This document shows, piece by piece, positions 37,478 through 45,451 of a stretch of DNA of 64,000 nucleotides. Each line of letters begins with the position of its first letter. Within the stretch, counting starts at the first letter, position 1. This DNA comes from CADCUY01 sp964242735. Lineage in GTDB: Bacteria; Actinomycetota; Actinomycetes; Actinomycetales; Quadrisphaeraceae. The translations under genes were made by a program, and so were the position numbers. Location of the stretch: the NCBI GenBank assembly GCA_964242735.1, contig CAXTAK010000002.1, positions 310,001 to 374,000 of the forward strand, given 5' to 3'. The notes below the pieces were generated by a model, which saw only the letters and a list, made by a program, of their open reading frames with translations, ran no database searches and was not told where the DNA came from.

Positions 37478-38253
37478 GCCGGGGCGCCCGTGGTGGGCGT
37501 CGTGGCGGGGGCCTCGTCGGACTGCTCGACGGCCCTCCGGCCGTGCTGCTCGGCCCCCCGGCCGTGCTCGTCGAGCACCGAGGGCACCACCTCTCGCAGG
37601 CGGGCGAGGCTCAGCGCCCCGGCGCGCACCACGCGGAGCACGTCGCTCGTGGCGTCCACGATCGTCGACGGCCGGGCCTGCTGCGGCCCGGTCCCACCCG
37701 CGTCGGCACCACGCGCGTCGGCCCCGGTCACGACCCCGTCGTCGAGGTAGACCGCCACGGCGGCGCCGAGCTGCTCCTGCGCACCGGCCGCGTCCGTGGC
37801 GGCGGGCTGACCGGTGCGGTTGGCGCTGGTGACGGCGAGCGGGCCGGTGCGCGCCAGGAGCTCACGGGTCAGGGGGTGGTCGGGCACGCGGACCGCGACG
37901 GTGCCGCGGGTCTCACCGAGGTCCCAGCGCAGCGACGGCTGGGCCAGGACCACCAGGGTCAGGGCACCGGGCCAGCAGGCCTCCGCGAGCTCGCGCGCGC
38001 GAGGCGGCACGTCGCGCGCCAGCCCGTCGAGGGTGCGCAGGTCGGCGACCAGCACCGGCGGCGGCATCGCCCGCCCGCGCCCCTTCGCGGCCAGCAGGGC
38101 GGTGACCGCCTCGGGGGAGAACGCGTCGGCGGCCACGCCGTACACGGTGTCGGTGGGCAGCACCACCAGCTCGCCGCGGGCGAGGGCGTCGGCGGCGTGG
38201 CGCAGCCCGGAGGCGCGCTGCTCCGGGTCGCTCACCCCGTACCGCGTGCTCAC
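37474..38253 (-). CDS. L-threonylcarbamoyladenylate synthase (TsaC/Sua5 type)
   Basis: The enzyme makes TC-AMP from threonine, bicarbonate and ATP for t6A37 in tRNA. GTG 38253 ('VSTRYGVSDPEQ') has 'gggagg' upstream; the product is 259 residues. The family core is 'GELVVLPTDTVYGVAADAF', 'KGRGRAMPPPVLVAD', 'PGALTLVVLA' and 'GPLAVTSANRTGQPAATDA'. The KR.. tRNA/ATP motif is present as 'KGRGRAMP'. A C-terminal tail of about 45 residues is Gly/Arg/Thr-rich. An 8-bp tandem repeat lies just upstream, between it and prmC. Confidence 0.92.
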   Translation of the reverse strand: MSTRYGVSDPEQRASGLRHAADALARGELVVLPTDTVYGVAADAFSPEAVTALLAAKGRGRAMPPPVLVADLRTLDGLARDVPPRARELAEACWPGALTLVVLAQPSLRWDLGETRGTVAVRVPDHPLTRELLARTGPLAVTSANRTGQPAATDAAGAQEQLGAAVAVYLDDGVVTGADARGADAGGTGPQQARPSTIVDATSDVLRVVRAGALSLARLREVVPSVLDEHGRGAEQHGRRAVEQSDEAPATTPTTGAPA

Positions 38254-38268
38254 CGCGCCATCCTCCCA

Positions 38269-38304
38269 CCGGGGCACCGGGGCACCGGGGCACCGGGGCA
38301 CCGG
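38269..38304. repeat. 8-bp tandem repeat (four units) upstream of tsaC
   Basis: The unit 'ccggggca' occurs four times in a row and is followed by 'ccgg'. It lies in the 54-bp gap between the end of prmC and the start of the tsaC-like gene, over its ribosome-binding region. Confidence 0.9.
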
Positions 38305-38307
38305 CGC

Positions 38308-39162
38308 TCAGGCGCGGCGGGCGGTCACGCAGCGCGGGCGCCCGGCCAGGTCCCGATGACCCTCCGCCGTCTGCCACGCCGGTCCCGACAGCAGGGCCAG
38401 CAGCTGATCCTGCTGCACCTCGGCGTGCTCCAGGACCACCGCACCCCCCGGGTGCAGCAGGCGCGCCGCGGTCGCCACGACCGCGCGCGGGGTGTCCAAC
38501 CCGTCGGGCCCCCCGCCGTACAGCGCCTCGGGCGGGTCGTGCTCGCGCACCTCCACCTCGCGCGGGACGGCGCCCGGCGGCACGTACGGGGGGTTGCCCA
38601 CCGCGACGTCCACGGCGCCGTCCAGGTGCGGCAGCGCGGTCGCGGCGTCGTCGAGGTGCAGCGCGACACCGGACCCGGCGAGGTTCCGCTGCGCGTAGGC
38701 GTGGGCCGCGGGGCTGAGCTCCACGGCGTGGACGACGGCGGTCGGCACCTCGATCGCCACCGCCAGGGCGATCGCCCCCGCCCCGGTGCACAGGTCGACG
38801 ACGACGGGAGCGCGCCCCGCGGCGGCGACCGCCAGGGCAGCGGTGATCGCCAGGCCCGCGGTGACCTCGGTCTCCGGGCGGGGGACGAAGACCCCGGGCC
38901 CGACCTCCAGCTCCAGGCCGCGGAAACCGGCCCGGCCGGTGAGGTGCTGCAGGGGCACCCGCTGCGCGCGCCTCCCCACCAGCTCGGGCAGGCCCGCCGG
39001 GGCGGCGTCCCCGCGCAGCGCGGCGGCGACCACCTCGCCGCGCCGCAGCCCCAGCAGGTGCCCCGCCAGGACCTCGGCGTCGGCGCGGGGGCTGGGCACG
39101 CCCGCGGCGGCGAGCACGTCCGTGGCCTCGCGCAGCGCGGCGGCGAGCGCCGTCACGAGCAC
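38308..39162 (-). CDS. prmC: Peptide chain release factor N5-glutamine methyltransferase
   Basis: PrmC methylates the GGQ glutamine of release factors. The 284-residue product has the N-terminal helical domain and the SAM-binding 'VVDLCTGAGAIALAVA'. The catalytic 'NPPY' lies at residues 190-193 followed by 'VPPG'. 'VFVPRPETE' is the usual pre-motif. It is immediately downstream of prfA on the same strand, so substrate and enzyme are adjacent. An in-frame GTG at 39156 would shorten it by two codons. Confidence 0.93.
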   Translation of the reverse strand: MLVTALAAALREATDVLAAAGVPSPRADAEVLAGHLLGLRRGEVVAAALRGDAAPAGLPELVGRRAQRVPLQHLTGRAGFRGLELEVGPGVFVPRPETEVTAGLAITAALAVAAAGRAPVVVDLCTGAGAIALAVAIEVPTAVVHAVELSPAAHAYAQRNLAGSGVALHLDDAATALPHLDGAVDVAVGNPPYVPPGAVPREVEVREHDPPEALYGGGPDGLDTPRAVVATAARLLHPGGAVVLEHAEVQQDQLLALLSGPAWQTAEGHRDLAGRPRCVTARRA

Positions 39163-39294
39163 ACCGACCGGGGACGGTCAGCCCCCTGGGGAGTGGCAGA
39201 CCGCCCGGCGAGCGCCGACCGGGGACGCCGGGCCTCCCCCGGCGCGCCGGAGAGGGGGGCCGTTCGTCGCCGGTCGCCCGCGGGGTGGACCCAG

Positions 39295-39347
39295 CCCGCT
39301 GCACCGCTCACGATCCCGGAGCGGAGCCCGCCCGCCGCACCGCTCAC
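39295..39347. repeat. Imperfect 17-bp direct repeat at the prfA 3' end
   Basis: 'cccgctgcaccgctcac' (39295-39311) and 'cccgccgcaccgctcac' (39331-39347) differ at one base and are 36 bp apart. The second copy includes the prfA stop codon. Confidence 0.8.
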
Positions 39348-40417
39348 CCGCCGGCCGCGGCGAGGCGCGCCGCGTCGTCCGCGTCGATGCAGGACTGCAC
39401 GACCGGGCCCAGCTCCCCGTCGAGGACGTGGTCGAGGTTGTAGCCCTTGAAGCCGGTGCGGTGGTCGCTGATCCGGTTCTCGGCGTAGTTGTAGGTGCGG
39501 ATCCGTTCGGAGCGGTCGACGCTGCGCACCTGGCTGCGGCGGGCGGCGGACGCGCTCGCGTCGGCGGCCTCCTGCGCGGCGGCGTGCAGGCGCGCCCGCA
39601 GGATCCGCATCGCCTGCTCGCGGTTCTGCAGCTGGCTCTTCTCGTTCTGGCAGCTCACGACGGTGCCGGTGGGCAGGTGCGTGATGCGCACCGCGGAGTC
39701 GGTGGTGTTCACCGACTGCCCGCCCGGCCCGGAGGAGCGGAAGACGTCGACGCGCAGGTCGCCGGGGCTGAGGGCGACGTCCGCGGTGTCCTCAGGCTCG
39801 GTGAGCACCAGCACCCCCACCGCCGACGTGTGGATGCGCCCCGCGGACTCCGTCACCGGCACCCGCTGCACCCGGTGGACGCCCCCCTCGTACTTCAGGC
39901 GGGCCCACGGGCCGCCCGAGCCGTCATCGGCGCTGGTCGAGGCGCGGGCCTTGACCGCCACGGCGACGTCCTTGTACCCGCCGAGGTCGGAGTCGGTGGC
40001 CGAGAGCACCTCGGTGCGCCACCCCAGCGACTCCGCGTAGCGCAGGTACATCCGCAGCAGGTCACCGGCGAACAGCGCGGACTCCTCGCCGCCCTCACCT
40101 GCCTTCACCTCGAGGATGACGTCCCGGTCGTCGTCGGGGTCGCGCGGCACGAGGAGGCGCCGCAGGTGCTCGGCGGCGTCGTCGGCGCTCTGCTCCAGGG
40201 CGGCGATCTCGTCGGAGAACGCCTCGTCCTCCGCGACCAGCTCCCGACCGGCAGCGAGGTCGTCGACGGCGTCGCGCCACGCGCCGTGGGCGGAGGCCAC
40301 CCGGCTCAGCTCGGCGTAGCGCCGTCCCAGCGCCCGCGCCCGTCGGGCGTCGCCGTGCACCTCGGGGTCGGCGAGCTGGCGCTCGAGGTCGGCGTGCTCG
40401 GACAGCAGGGACGCCAC
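39344..40417 (-). CDS. prfA: Peptide chain release factor 1
   Basis: RF1 terminates translation at UAA and UAG. The 357-residue product starts at GTG 40417 ('VASLLSEHADLERQLADPEV'). The GGQ motif is at residues 232-234 in 'SGPGGQSVNTTDS', and the codon-recognition region 'VQRVPVTESAGRIHTSAVG' is of RF1 type. 'EVKAGEGGEESALFAGDLLR' is conserved. The start codon lies inside the 3' arm of a perfect 16-bp hairpin shared with the rpmE intergenic region. prmC follows. Confidence 0.96.
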   Translation of the reverse strand: MASLLSEHADLERQLADPEVHGDARRARALGRRYAELSRVASAHGAWRDAVDDLAAGRELVAEDEAFSDEIAALEQSADDAAEHLRRLLVPRDPDDDRDVILEVKAGEGGEESALFAGDLLRMYLRYAESLGWRTEVLSATDSDLGGYKDVAVAVKARASTSADDGSGGPWARLKYEGGVHRVQRVPVTESAGRIHTSAVGVLVLTEPEDTADVALSPGDLRVDVFRSSGPGGQSVNTTDSAVRITHLPTGTVVSCQNEKSQLQNREQAMRILRARLHAAAQEAADASASAARRSQVRSVDRSERIRTYNYAENRISDHRTGFKGYNLDHVLDGELGPVVQSCIDADDAARLAAAGG

Positions 40418-40449
40418 CGGCCCGTCACCGCGGGGTGACGGGCCGGTGG
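40414..40449. promoter_or_regulatory. Perfect 16-bp hairpin between rpmE and prfA, enclosing the prfA start
   Basis: 40414-40429 pairs exactly with 40434-40449 around a 4-nt loop. It begins 18 nt after the rpmE stop and its 3' arm on the transcript contains the prfA GTG and likely its ribosome-binding site. It may terminate rpmE transcripts, control prfA translation, or both. No U-run follows. Confidence 0.8.
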
Positions 40450-40467
40450 GATCCCCAGCGACGGGGT

Positions 40468-40683
40468 TCAGGACGAGGGAGTGCGGCCGTAGCGCTGGTT
40501 GAAGCGCGCCACGCGGCCACCGGTGTCGAGGATCTTCTGCTTGCCCGTGTAGAAGGGGTGGCAGGCGCTGCACACGTCGGCCCGCATCGATCCGCCAGCG
40601 GCGGTGCTGCGGGTGGCGAACTCCGCGCCGCACGTGCAGGTCACCGTGGTGACGTGGTACTCGGGGTGGATGCCGTTCTTCAT
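40468..40683 (-). CDS. rpmE: 50S ribosomal protein L31, zinc-binding type
   Basis: The 71-residue product keeps four zinc-ligand cysteines: Cys16, Cys18, Cys38 and Cys41 ('VTCTCG', 'DVCSACHPFYTGKQK'). This is the zinc-replete L31 form, in contrast to the Cys-less paralogue induced under zinc limitation. The gene lies between rho and prfA, the conserved actinobacterial order. Confidence 0.97.
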   Translation of the reverse strand: MKNGIHPEYHVTTVTCTCGAEFATRSTAAGGSMRADVCSACHPFYTGKQKILDTGGRVARFNQRYGRTPSS

Positions 40684-40818
40684 CGTGGTGCTCCTCCTTC
40701 GATGACCGCCGGGTCGCGTCGCAGCGGGCTGCTGCCGGCGCGTGAACCGGAGTCGGCGACCAGTGTCGCAGTCAGCAGAACAGCGGCGGGGACCGCCGTG
40801 TTCCGATGATCCCTGCCG

Positions 40819-40858
40819 CAGCGCCTGTGCCCCAGCGGGGCTCGGCGCCGGGGCGCTG
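40819..40858 (-). terminator. GC-rich hairpin just after the rho stop codon
   Basis: An outer stem pairs 40819-40825 with 40852-40858. An inner 5-bp stem pairs 40829-40833 with 40837-40841. It starts directly past the rho stop (40861-40859) and could end rho transcription before rpmE; a run of Ts is not seen. Confidence 0.4.
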
Positions 40859-42958
40859 CTAACCCTGGCCGGGCAGCGCGGGCGCGGTCTGCTGCACCTG
40901 CATGAGGAACTCCACGTTGGTCTTGGTCTCGCGGAGCTTGCCCAGCAGCAGCTCGAGGGACTGCTGGGAGTCGAGGGCGGTGAGCACCCGGCGCAGCTTC
41001 CACATCACCGCGAGCTCCTCGCGGCCGAGGAGGATCTCCTCGCGGCGCGTACCCGAGGGGTTCACGTCGACGGCGGGGAAGACCCGCTTGTCGGCGAGGC
41101 GCCGGTCGAGCCGCAGCTCCATGTTCCCGGTGCCCTTGAACTCCTCGAAGATGACCTCGTCCATCTTGGAGCCGGTCTCGACCAGCGCCGAAGCCAGGAT
41201 GGTGAGGCTCCCGCCGTGCTCGATGTTGCGCGCCGCGCCGAAGAAGCGCTTCGGCGGGTACAGCGCCGCGGCGTCGACACCACCGGAGAGGATGCGACCG
41301 CTCGCCGGCGCGGCGAGGTTGTAGGCGCGCCCGAGGCGGGTGATGGAGTCGAGCAGCACGACGACGTCGTGGCCCAGCTCCACCAGGCGCTTCGCCCGCT
41401 CGATGGCGAGCTCGGCGACGGCGGTGTGGTCGCTGGCGGGCCGGTCGAAGGTGGAGGCGATGACCTCGCCCTTCACCGACCGCTGCATGTCGGTGACCTC
41501 CTCGGGCCGCTCGTCGACGAGCACGACCATGAGGTGGACCTCGGGGTTGTTGATGCTGATCGCGTTGGCGATGGCCTGCATCATCAGCGTCTTGCCCGCC
41601 TTCGGCGGAGAGACGATGAGCCCGCGCTGACCCTTGCCGATGGGGGCGATGAGGTCGACGATCCGGGTGCTCAGGATGCTGGGCTCGGTCTCCAGGCGCA
41701 GGCGCTCCTGGGGGTACAGGGGCGTCAGCTTGCTGAAGTCGGGGCGCTTGCGCGCCTCGTCCGGCGTCGCACCGTTGACGGTGTCGAGGCGGACGAGGGC
41801 GTTGAACTTCTGGCGCGCGACCTGCGCCTCCCCCTCGCGCTGCTGGCGGACGGCGCCGGTCACGGCGTCCCCGGGGCGCAGACCCGCCTTGCGGACCTGA
41901 CCGAGGCTGACGTAGACGTCGTTGGGCCCGGTCAGGTACCCCGACGTGCGGATGAAGGCGTAGCTGTCGAGGACGTCGAGGATGCCTGCGACGGGCAGCA
42001 GCACGTCGTCGTCACCCACCTCGGCGGGCTCGTCGCCCATCGCGGCCTCGCCGGGACGCGTGGGACGGCGCTTGGTGCGCTCGCGGTCGCGGTAGCGGCC
42101 GCGACGACCGCGGCGCCCGCCGTCCTCGTCGTCGAAGCCGGCATCGCCAGCACTGCCCGCGCTCCCCGGCGACGAGGTCGTCGGAGCGCCGGTGGCGGCG
42201 CCCGGCCCGGAGTCGGCGCGCGCGAGGCGCTGAGGGGCGCCCTCGCGGCCCTCGACCGCCGCCGCGGCGACGTCGATCGCCCCGTCGCGCGCCGGGCGCC
42301 CGTCACGACGGGCGCCCGCATCGCGGCTCGCCGCCTCGCGGGCGCCCTGGCGGGGACCGCGGTCCTGGCGGGGGAGGCCGCCGCGCTCGGCCAGCGCCCG
42401 GTCGAGCTCCGCGCGCACCTGGCGGATCTCGTCATCGGGGGTGGTGGTGCGCTCGTCGGACGCCGCGGCGACGTCCTCGCCGCGAGCGCCCGCCGTGCGG
42501 CCCGTCGTCCCGGTGCGCTCGGTCGTGGGACGGTCCGTGGTGGGACGGTCCGTCGTGGGCCGCTCCGTGGTCCTCGACGCGGCGGGGGCGGGGGCCTCGG
42601 CGGTGGGGGTGCCCGTCGCGGCGGAGGCGGCGGTGCCGTTGCTCGCCGCGGTGGAACCCGTGGCGGAGGGGGTGCTGGGCGGGGTGCTCCGCTGCTCCGG
42701 CGCGCTGCGCTGCGCAGGGGCCGTGCGCGCGCTGGTGGCGCGACGGCTGGCGCCGGCACCCTGGTTGGAGCGGATCACCTCGAGCAGCTCGCTCTTGCGC
42801 ATCGCCCCGGTACCGCTGACGCCGAGCTCGGTGGCGAGGGCCTGCAGCTGCGGCAGGCGGAGGGTCGACAGCGCTGGACGGCGCGTCGCCCCGACGGACC
42901 CCGCGGAGTCAGCGCTGCCGCTGATCGCCGGGTCCGCGTAGTCGGTGGTGTCTGTCAC
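40859..42958 (-). CDS. rho: Transcription termination factor Rho, with long actinobacterial insertion
   Basis: Rho is a ring helicase that ends transcription of untranslated RNA. GTG 42958 has 'ggggaagg' upstream; the product is 699 residues. A SAP-like Rho_N domain lies at about 25-70 ('LRLPQLQALATELGVSG'). Residues about 75-290 are an Ala/Thr/Arg/Gly-rich insertion with 'RPTTDRPTTDRPTTERT' repeats and RGR-rich patches. The RNA-binding CSD ('GILDVLDSYAFIRTSGYL') and ATPase follow, with Walker A 'PPKAGKTLMM' (Lys456) and 'LMVVLVDERPEEVTDM'. The Q and R loops are present. The insertion is common in actinobacterial Rho. Confidence 0.95.
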   Translation of the reverse strand: MTDTTDYADPAISGSADSAGSVGATRRPALSTLRLPQLQALATELGVSGTGAMRKSELLEVIRSNQGAGASRRATSARTAPAQRSAPEQRSTPPSTPSATGSTAASNGTAASAATGTPTAEAPAPAASRTTERPTTDRPTTDRPTTERTGTTGRTAGARGEDVAAASDERTTTPDDEIRQVRAELDRALAERGGLPRQDRGPRQGAREAASRDAGARRDGRPARDGAIDVAAAAVEGREGAPQRLARADSGPGAATGAPTTSSPGSAGSAGDAGFDDEDGGRRGRRGRYRDRERTKRRPTRPGEAAMGDEPAEVGDDDVLLPVAGILDVLDSYAFIRTSGYLTGPNDVYVSLGQVRKAGLRPGDAVTGAVRQQREGEAQVARQKFNALVRLDTVNGATPDEARKRPDFSKLTPLYPQERLRLETEPSILSTRIVDLIAPIGKGQRGLIVSPPKAGKTLMMQAIANAISINNPEVHLMVVLVDERPEEVTDMQRSVKGEVIASTFDRPASDHTAVAELAIERAKRLVELGHDVVVLLDSITRLGRAYNLAAPASGRILSGGVDAAALYPPKRFFGAARNIEHGGSLTILASALVETGSKMDEVIFEEFKGTGNMELRLDRRLADKRVFPAVDVNPSGTRREEILLGREELAVMWKLRRVLTALDSQQSLELLLGKLRETKTNVEFLMQVQQTAPALPGQG

Positions 42959-43164
42959 GAAGGTCCTTCCCCTCGTCAGCGACCCGCTGTAGCGCGATCG
43001 CGGAGATCCGGCACTGAGCCGGTGATGTGTGTCGTCGACCCGGAGCAGGTGCTCATGACGGTGGGGTGACGGTGGTGGAACCCTGGGTGAGGAGTGGTCC
43101 TGCAGTCGGGGCTGGACGCCTGCGGCGGAGCACTCCGGGCTGCTGTGCCTCTGAGGGCGTGATG

Positions 43165-43170
43165 ACCATA
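43165..43170 (-). promoter_or_regulatory. Candidate -10 box for rho
   Basis: The minus-strand hexamer TATGGT lies in the 271-bp gap between thrB and rho. Transcription from it would give a leader of about 200 nt before rho, which fits the autoregulated leaders known for rho genes, but this is inference. Confidence 0.35.
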
Positions 43171-43229
43171 ACACCCCGCACCAGCGCGGGAGGGTCTTGG
43201 GGCCACCGCACCGCCGAATGGGTGACGGC

Positions 43230-44330
43230 TCAGCGCGGCTCAGCGCGGCTCGGTCCGTCACCACCACGGGGGCTGTCGGTGCTGTCGGTGCTGTCGGTGC
43301 TGTCGGGGCCGGCAGCGCCGGCCACGACCTCGGTGCGCGCACCGCTGCGGGCGATGCCCGGGCGCAGCACGCGCCACGCGCTGCCCGCGACGTCCGCCAC
43401 CTCCGCCGCCGCCCGCTCCACCCCGCCACCGGTGAGGACGAGCAGCGACGGCCCCGCCCCTGAGACGACCGCGGCGTGACCGGCCGCGCGCAGCGCGCCC
43501 AGCAGCGACCACGCGGCGGGCATCGCCGCTGCGCGGTGCTGCTGGTGCAGGCGGTCCTCGGTGGCCTCCAGCAGCAGGTCGGGCCGCCGCGTCATCGCCT
43601 CGACGAGCAGCGCCGCCCGCCCGGCGGTGTGCGCGGCGTCGGCGTGGCGCACCTGCAGCGGCAGCATGGCGCGGGCGCGGGCCGTGGACAGCTCGGCGTC
43701 CGGCAGGCACAGCAGCGCGTCGAGCTCCGCGTGCGGTTCCACCCGCACGGCCCGGAACCGCCCACCCGCGGTCGCTGCGGCGGGTAGCCCGGCGGCGGTC
43801 GACGCCGCAGGCGGAGGCCCCGTGACGGGAGCGTCGTGCCACCCGAGCGTGACGCCCCCCAGCAGTGACGCGGCGGCGTTGTCGGGGTGCCCCTCCAGCG
43901 CCGAGGCGACGTCGACCTGCGCTGCGAGGCCCACCGGCACCTCCAGCAGCGCCGCCGCGGCCGCCACCCCGGCGACGACCGCAGCGGCCGAGGACCCCAC
44001 GCCCCGCCCGTGCGGCACCCCGTTGCGGCAGCGCAGCACCAGCCCTGGCTGGTGCTCCCCCGGCACCCCCCACGCGTGCAGGGCGGCGCGCAACGAGGCC
44101 ACGACGAGGTGCCGCTCGCACGAGGGGCCCTGCACCACGCTCGCCGACCCCTCACCGGTGACCTCCACCGCGGCCGGCCCCCCGGGGGCGAGGGCCTCGA
44201 CGTCCACGGCGTCGGTCAGCGCCAGCGCGAGGCCCACCGCGTCGTACCCGGGCCCCAGGTTGGCGCTCGACCCGGGCACGACCACGCGCACGACCCGGCC
44301 GGGCAGCACGCGCGCCGCGCCCGTCCTCAC
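43230..44330 (-). CDS. thrB: Homoserine kinase
   Basis: ThrB phosphorylates homoserine in threonine synthesis. The 366-residue product is a GHMP kinase with 'VPGSSANLGPGYDAVGLAL' and the phosphate-binding loop 'VPHGRGVGSSAAAVVAG' near residues 105-121. A C-terminal 'VVSGAGPSLLVLTG' is conserved. It ends in a 'DSTDSTDSTDS' tail coded by a 9-bp DNA repeat, which is extra to the family fold. GTG 44330 is about 50 bp from thrC. Order hom-thrC-thrB matches other actinobacteria. Confidence 0.95.
   Translation of the reverse strand: MRTGAARVLPGRVVRVVVPGSSANLGPGYDAVGLALALTDAVDVEALAPGGPAAVEVTGEGSASVVQGPSCERHLVVASLRAALHAWGVPGEHQPGLVLRCRNGVPHGRGVGSSAAAVVAGVAAAAALLEVPVGLAAQVDVASALEGHPDNAAASLLGGVTLGWHDAPVTGPPPAASTAAGLPAAATAGGRFRAVRVEPHAELDALLCLPDAELSTARARAMLPLQVRHADAAHTAGRAALLVEAMTRRPDLLLEATEDRLHQQHRAAAMPAAWSLLGALRAAGHAAVVSGAGPSLLVLTGGGVERAAAEVADVAGSAWRVLRPGIARSGARTEVVAGAAGPDSTDSTDSTDSPRGGDGPSRAEPR
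43272..43307. repeat. 9-bp tandem repeat (four units) in thrB 3' end
   Basis: 'gctgtcggt' is repeated three times and then once with one change. It encodes the Asp-Ser-Thr repeats of the ThrB tail. Confidence 0.9.
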
Positions 44331-44379
44331 CGGCTGGTGCTCGCGGGCACAGCAGCGGCCAACCGCACGGGAGCCGTGC

Positions 44380-45450
44380 TCACCCCAGCCCCAGCGCGGT
44401 CGCCGCGGACACGGCGTCCACCCCGACGCGCACGGGCAGCACCTGCTCCCCCGCGGCGTCCTGCAGCGCCCACTGCGGGTCCTTCAGCCCGTGCCCGGTC
44501 ACCGTGATGACCACGCGCTGCCCGGGGTCCAGCGCCCCGGCGGCGTGCTGGGCGAGCAGGCCCGCGACCCCCGCGGCGGACGCGGGCTCGACGAAGATCC
44601 CGTCGCGGCTGGACAGGAGGCGGTGCGCGGCGAGGATCTCCTCGTCGGTGACCGCGGTGATCGACCCGCCGGACTCGTCGCGCGCGGCGAGCGCCTGCTG
44701 CCAGGACGCGGGGTTGCCGATGCGGATCGCGGTGGCGATGGTGTCGGGGGCGTCGACGGGGTGACCGGCGACGATCGGGGCGGCCCCCGCCGCCTGGAAC
44801 CCCCACATGCGGGGGCGGCGCGTGGCGGGGCCGCCGTGGGCGTACTCGGTGTAGCCGCGCCAGTAGGCGGTGATGTTCCCGGCGTTGCCGACGGGCAGGC
44901 AGTGGACGTCGGGGGCGTCGCCGAGGGCGTCGACCACCTCGAACGCGGCCGTCTTCTGCCCCTCGATGCGGGCGGGGTTCACCGAGTTCACCAGCTCGAC
45001 GGGGTACGCGTCGGAGATCTTGCGCGCCACGCCCAGGCAGTCGTCGAAGTTGCCGTCGACCTGCAGCAGCGTCGCGCCGTGGGCGATGGCCTGGCTGAGC
45101 TTGCCGAGCGCGATCTTCCCCTCCGGCACCAGGACCCCGCACGCCATGCCGGCCCGCGCGGCGTACGCGGCGGCCGCGGCGGAGGTGTTCCCGGTGGACG
45201 CGCAGATCACCGCCCGGGCGCCGTTCTCGGCCGCGATCGTGATGGCCATGGTCATCCCGCGGTCCTTGAAGGAGGCGGTGGGGTTGCACCCCTCGACCTT
45301 GACGAGCACCTCGCACCCGGTCAGCTCCGACAGGTGGGGGGCCGGCACGAGCGGCGTCCCCCCCTCGCCGAGGGTGATCGCCCGGGTCGTGGGCCGCACG
45401 GGCAGGCGCTCTCGGTACTCCTCGATGACGCCGCGCCACTGGTGGCTCAT
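44380..45450 (-). CDS. thrC: Threonine synthase
   Basis: This PLP enzyme converts O-phosphohomoserine to threonine. The 356-residue product has the PLP lysine Lys62 in 'NPTASFKDRGM', 'ICASTGNTSAAAAAYA', and the phosphate loop 'PVGNAGNITAYWRG'. Length and motifs match the short actinobacterial ThrC. It is separated from hom by 1 bp. Confidence 0.96.
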   Translation of the reverse strand: MSHQWRGVIEEYRERLPVRPTTRAITLGEGGTPLVPAPHLSELTGCEVLVKVEGCNPTASFKDRGMTMAITIAAENGARAVICASTGNTSAAAAAYAARAGMACGVLVPEGKIALGKLSQAIAHGATLLQVDGNFDDCLGVARKISDAYPVELVNSVNPARIEGQKTAAFEVVDALGDAPDVHCLPVGNAGNITAYWRGYTEYAHGGPATRRPRMWGFQAAGAAPIVAGHPVDAPDTIATAIRIGNPASWQQALAARDESGGSITAVTDEEILAAHRLLSSRDGIFVEPASAAGVAGLLAQHAAGALDPGQRVVITVTGHGLKDPQWALQDAAGEQVLPVRVGVDAVSAATALGLG

Positions 45451-45451
45451 G

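Noticed and set aside
42500..42600. Repeats in rho as a CRISPR-like array
   Set aside because: The units are in-frame protein-coding repeats without regular spacers.
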